Shown: piece by piece, positions 5,510-7,844 of the stretch
Numbering within the stretch: the stretch's first letter is position 1
Layout: each line of letters begins with the position of its first letter
Origin: DAOTXS01 sp034433515
GTDB lineage: Bacteria > Chloroflexota > Anaerolineae > UBA4142
Length of the DNA stretch: 7,844 nucleotides
Assembly (NCBI GenBank): GCA_034433515.1
Contig: DAOUAL010000024.1
Location: 1 to 7,844, forward strand
Direction: 5' to 3'
Position numbers and translations under genes: made by a program
The notes under the pieces: model-generated
Told to the model about the DNA's origin: nothing
What the model saw: only the letters and a program-made list of their open reading frames with translations
Database searches by the model: none

Positions 5510-5934
5510 ACTTTTTGCTCCAGCGGCACAATGCCGTGTTCCACTTCGGTCCCCATCAGCAATTTGAGAATCCCCGCTGGATTACTCTTGCGAATCCGTT
5601 TGTACAATTGCTCCGGCGTCATTGGCTGATTGCCATTCGCAAGCAACGCGCGAAAGATCGCTTGCGTGAGTGGTGTCGCTGGGGTGATAAAACCGGGTTG
5701 GCGTCCGCAATGATCTGCAATGCATTCCCATAGTGCATCTACGCGCATCACTTCGGCGGTGATGGGGTGAATACGATCCACGATCCCGGCATCGGCTGGG
5801 GTAGGATAACGCGCGCGACATTCATCGCACAAGAGCGCGTGCATCTCTTCGCGTAAATCGCGTTCGTTCTTTTCAAACCAAGCGAGATCAATATGAAATA
5901 AAGTGTTCGTGTCAGGTCGAGCAACTGGTGGCAT
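5506..5934 (-). CDS. conserved-looking protein of unknown function with cysteine cluster and winged-helix-like C-terminus
   Basis: I do not recognise a named family. The 142-aa protein has no signal peptide or membrane segment. The N-terminal third (FHIDLAWFEKNERDLREEM, 13-31) leads into a cysteine cluster, Cys36-x2-Cys39 and Cys71-x3-His75-Cys76, a plausible zinc site. The C-terminal part (PLTQAIFRALLANGNQPMTPEQLYKRI, from 88, then NPAGILKLL) has the helix pattern of a winged helix-turn-helix. Taken together it looks like a small nucleic-acid-binding or adaptor protein; this is inference. It lies 55 nt after the 517-aa gene on the same strand and is probably cotranscribed. The gap is a heptamer repeat array, so the ATG at 5934 has no Shine-Dalgarno. 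An in-frame TGA 9 nt upstream of the ATG rules out a longer protein. Its stop codon lies in the -35 box of the tRNA-Leu promoter. I recall similar hypothetical proteins from Chloroflexota but cannot verify this here. Confidence 0.8.
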   Translation of the reverse strand: MPPVARPDTNTLFHIDLAWFEKNERDLREEMHALLCDECRARYPTPADAGIVDRIHPITAEVMRVDALWECIADHCGRQPGFITPATPLTQAIFRALLANGNQPMTPEQLYKRIRKSNPAGILKLLMGTEVEHGIVPLEQKV

Positions 5935-5935
5935 G

Positions 5936-5991
5936 AGTAATCAGTAAGCAGTAAGCAGTATTCAGTATTCAGTGTTCAGTATTCGGGGTTC
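5936..5991. repeat. heptanucleotide tandem array (8 units)
   Basis: Consecutive 7-nt units on the plus strand: AGTAATC, AGTAAGC, AGTAAGC, AGTATTC, AGTATTC, AGTGTTC, AGTATTC, GGGGTTC. The array occupies the whole gap between the 517-aa and 142-aa genes; its last unit overlaps the stop codon of the former (5990-5992) and its first begins 2 nt from the start codon of the latter. On the minus strand most units read with an internal TGA. Because 7 is not a multiple of 3, the array stops translation in every frame. It resembles the short tandemly repeated heptamers (STRR) known from cyanobacteria. Confidence 0.88.
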
Positions 5992-7543
5992 AGCGGCGTG
6001 GTTCGTTCAAGACAAAATATCCACCGCCGACAAAAGTAAAAGCACTATTCTCGTGCAATGCACTCAAGACCGTACGCGGTCCCGCGCGTCGCACCAGATT
6101 CACCGCGCCGTACAAGGTCTTGGCATGGACACGCCCCGCGCCGCTAAGTTTAGCCAGTTCCGGAAAGATTTCTTCGAGCAAGGTATTGAGCGAGCGATGC
6201 TCTCGCGCGCGTTGCGCAGCGGCTTCCAAGCCCAAGGGATCGCCAATCAAGAATAACATTTCTTCATCGTACTTGTGCGCAATGGGACGGCGTTCTTGCG
6301 AAAATGTCAATTGACCGTTGATGCCGCGCGCCACACGCACCCACAAACCCCGTTCGCGTTGCGGTTGATAATCCAAGAAAAGCGTCAACGGATCTGGCCC
6401 TCGCTTGAGCGTCACGTACGCCCCGGGCGATAACTTGCGCGCATTGAACCATTGCGCCAGTCCCGCAATATAGTTGCCCTCCTTGACCGCAAAAGCCGGT
6501 ATTTTTTCCTGCGTCGTCGCATCCACAAAATAGAAACGCAAACGCGGATGCATGAACGAGGGCAACAGCGCACGCACCACCGGTGTGAGCGGCAAAGTGC
6601 CGGCGCGACGATGCGGATAGGTCAACACCAGCGTAACTTCATCGCGCGGCACAACATGGTTCAATTCAACGTCACCATTCAGATCGGCTTCGTCGTGCAG
6701 TTCCGCCGCAATGGTTTCCAGTTCCGCCGGCAAGGTGACGCGCCGTGTCGGCAGGGCTTCCAGGATCTTGGGGCGTTCGCGCGCTTCAGGTGGCTCAAGC
6801 CGTGTGAGAAACCAACGCGCGCTGTTTTCGGGACCCACATCTTCAAACCGCACATCGTTCGCCAGCGCAAGTCGCAGCGCAAAATCCGCCGCCGATTTGC
6901 GCGGTTCCGGAATCTCCAACACCTTGAGCAAGTCCGAGGTTTTGAGCGCATCGTTCGCTTGCTCGATGGCGGCTTCGGCAAGATTCAGATACCCCGTGTG
7001 CACTTCGGGCAACAAGCCGCACAGAAACCAACCATCGTCGAGATGAACAAATTCCTTGTTCGTGCGCAATTGTTTGAGTAAATTCTCGCGCACCATCTCA
7101 CCGAACCGCGCTACCGCCTCTTCACGACTCGGCATTTCAACCACGATTGTCACATCTTCGTTGAGCGGATGCGGATGCGGATATGCCATCGCAAACTCGC
7201 GCGGTTTGTTCTCGCCATCCAGCAGAACCGCCATGACCTGAAATGTGCCAAGGCGCGAATTCTCACCCGGGCGAATCTTTTGCACAACCCCTTCACGATT
7301 GTTCAGCGCAGTGAACACCAAACGCTGATTCACCGCGTACGATTCCTTGGGTTGATAGATTGGCACACGGCGCGCCGCCGCTTCGGCAATGCGTTTTTCT
7401 TCTTCCCGCACGCGCCATTCGATCAAGTACGCCGCCAGTTCACGGCTGGACGCCGGCGCGCCGCGTTCCAAAATATAATTGTACGCGCGCTCCAGATCGT
7501 CGCTGGTGGTGCCTAACGTTTTCCAGAAATCAAGACTTGCCAA
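5990..7543 (-). CDS. large protein of unknown function with repeated winged-helix-like segments
   Basis: No family is recognised with certainty. The 517-aa protein appears soluble and cytosolic. Residues 13-56 are helical (DDLERAYNYILERG...SSRELAAYLIEW). Residues 70-120 look like a small beta-barrel of SH3/KOW type (RLVFTALNNREGVVQKIRPG, then FQVMAVLLDG and PREFA). Three segments share one pattern, a helix with spaced leucines followed by two strands ending in an aromatic-Phe pair: 153-175 (LRTNKEFVHLDDGWFL), 222-247 (LANDVRFEDV...RWFL) and 493-511 (LHENSAFTFVGGGYFVL). This is how winged-helix domains usually end, so I infer nucleic-acid binding. The start is TTG at 7543, with AAGG (7553-7556) 9 nt upstream and a TATAAT box at 7610-7615; no in-frame ATG is suitable until residue 103. 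It is first in a two-gene unit with the 142-aa protein. Confidence 0.83.
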   Translation of the reverse strand: MASLDFWKTLGTTSDDLERAYNYILERGAPASSRELAAYLIEWRVREEEKRIAEAAARRVPIYQPKESYAVNQRLVFTALNNREGVVQKIRPGENSRLGTFQVMAVLLDGENKPREFAMAYPHPHPLNEDVTIVVEMPSREEAVARFGEMVRENLLKQLRTNKEFVHLDDGWFLCGLLPEVHTGYLNLAEAAIEQANDALKTSDLLKVLEIPEPRKSAADFALRLALANDVRFEDVGPENSARWFLTRLEPPEARERPKILEALPTRRVTLPAELETIAAELHDEADLNGDVELNHVVPRDEVTLVLTYPHRRAGTLPLTPVVRALLPSFMHPRLRFYFVDATTQEKIPAFAVKEGNYIAGLAQWFNARKLSPGAYVTLKRGPDPLTLFLDYQPQRERGLWVRVARGINGQLTFSQERRPIAHKYDEEMLFLIGDPLGLEAAAQRAREHRSLNTLLEEIFPELAKLSGAGRVHAKTLYGAVNLVRRAGPRTVLSALHENSAFTFVGGGYFVLNEPRR

Positions 7544-7574
7544 GTGATGAAACCTTAATAATCGAAATTAGGGC

Positions 7575-7598
7575 AAGGCGTTGTGCACGATACGCCTT
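7575..7598. repeat. inverted repeat in the leader of the 517-aa gene
   Basis: AAGGCGT (7575-7581), 10-nt spacer TGTGCACGAT, ACGCCTT (7592-7598); perfect 7-bp arms with a GTGCAC palindrome inside the spacer. It lies just downstream of the predicted transcription start and about 30 nt before the TTG start, so it could be an operator or an mRNA hairpin. The function is not known. Confidence 0.5.
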
Positions 7599-7609
7599 AA
7601 TCCTGTGCT

Positions 7610-7638
7610 ATTATATGCAAATTCCTTTTTCACACAAA
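7610..7638 (-). promoter_or_regulatory. candidate promoter of the 517-aa gene
   Basis: On the minus strand a perfect TATAAT (7610-7615) has a poor -35 (TTTGTG or TTGTGT at 16-17 nt spacing). A weak -35 with a perfect -10 fits either an activator-dependent or a modest constitutive promoter. The leader to the TTG start would be about 60 nt. Confidence 0.5.
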
Positions 7639-7658
7639 CTTGCCACTGTCTCACTGTC

Positions 7659-7687
7659 TTGTTGCCGCGCCGATTCTCGTGTAAAAT
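7659..7687 (+). promoter_or_regulatory. candidate promoter of the gene at 7705
   Basis: TTGTTG (7659-7664), 17 nt, TAAAAT (7682-7687); 3 of 6 and 5 of 6 consensus matches. The start codon is at 7705, so the leader would be very short (about 11 nt), just enough to hold the GAGG ribosome binding site. Confidence 0.38.
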
Positions 7688-7704
7688 AGTCACACGAGGT
7701 TCCC

Positions 7705-7844
7705 ATGACGATCACGCAAGCAATTCTCAAATTCATTGCGTCCCGCTTTCACGTGCCGGCAGAGACGCTCGATTATTTTTTTGCGAGCGCGCACGTGGGA
7801 CGTCCGGCGGAAACCGCGCTCCCCTTTCCCGCCGAACTCATTCC
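7705..7844 (+). CDS. unknown protein, N-terminal 46 residues only
   Basis: An open frame from ATG 7705 to the window edge, preceded by GAGG at 7696-7699 (5 nt spacing). The visible start reads MTITQAILKFIASRFHVP and continues through AETLDYFFASAHVGRPAET to PFPAELI. It has no signal peptide; the first helix is amphipathic (AILKFIASRF). The codon choice is GC-rich and even, like the neighbours. It is divergent from the 517-aa gene and may share control with it. No family can be assigned from so short a fragment. Confidence 0.72.
   Translation, partial: MTITQAILKFIASRFHVPAETLDYFFASAHVGRPAETALPFPAELI

Larger units (their letters stand above)
7544..7704. other. divergent intergenic region with two promoters
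   Basis: These 161 nt separate the 517-aa gene (minus) from the partial gene at 7705 (plus). They hold a minus-strand -10 box, a weaker plus-strand promoter, a 7-bp inverted repeat (7575-7598), and an exact tandem 8-mer CACTGTCT (7644-7651, 7652-7659) lying between the two promoters. No other gene is visible. Confidence 0.7.

Noticed and set aside
5217..5567. Plus-strand open frame of 116 codons
   Set aside because: It runs through the reductase end, the terminator and the tRNA-Leu gene, all of which are well supported.
5936..5991. CRISPR array
   Set aside because: The repeats are contiguous 7-nt units without spacers.
6452..7081. Plus-strand open frame of 209 codons
   Set aside because: It is antisense to the 517-aa gene, whose frame is longer, preceded by a TATAAT box and a Shine-Dalgarno.

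Overview
The window looks like chromosomal DNA from an uncultured or poorly studied bacterium of the Chloroflexota (Anaerolineae-like). This is an inference from three things: the housekeeping order PIN-TRAM membrane protein, cysS, rlmB; a pair of uncharacterised proteins whose style resembles hypothetical proteins I recall from that phylum; and the mid-range GC content with many intergenic palindromes and short tandem repeats. No phage, insertion sequence, CRISPR or toxin-antitoxin genes are visible. The taxonomic call rests on recall, not on a search.

Left part (1-3807), all on the minus strand and read from right to left: a membrane-anchored PIN-TRAM protein (YacL type), a strong terminator, cysteinyl-tRNA synthetase (cysS), 23S rRNA 2'-O-methyltransferase (rlmB) 6 nt after cysS, and the start of a lipoprotein that is clearly a TupA-type tungstate-binding protein, cut by the window edge. 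This is a translation/RNA-metabolism cluster with a metal-uptake gene appended. A very good promoter (TTGACA, 17 nt, TAAGAT with extended -10) lies about 200 nt upstream of the PIN-TRAM start.

Middle part (3808-5468): a 573-bp gene-free stretch holds that minus-strand promoter, a plausible plus-strand promoter and two conspicuous palindromes. It is followed by a glyoxylate/hydroxypyruvate reductase gene on the plus strand. That gene converges on a tRNA-Leu(GAG) gene of the minus strand, and the two share a symmetrical terminator that includes the reductase stop codon. The tRNA has a textbook sigma-70 promoter whose -35 box contains the stop codon of the next gene.

Right part (5506-7844): a two-gene minus-strand unit of unknown function. 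The first gene encodes 517 aa with three related winged-helix-like segments. The second encodes 142 aa with a CxxC...CxxxHC cysteine cluster and a winged-helix-like C-terminus. The 55-nt gap between them is filled by a heptanucleotide tandem array that leaves no ribosome binding site for the second gene. A divergent gene of unknown function starts at 7705 and runs off the window. This pair is the least explained part of the window and the best candidate for an undescribed function.
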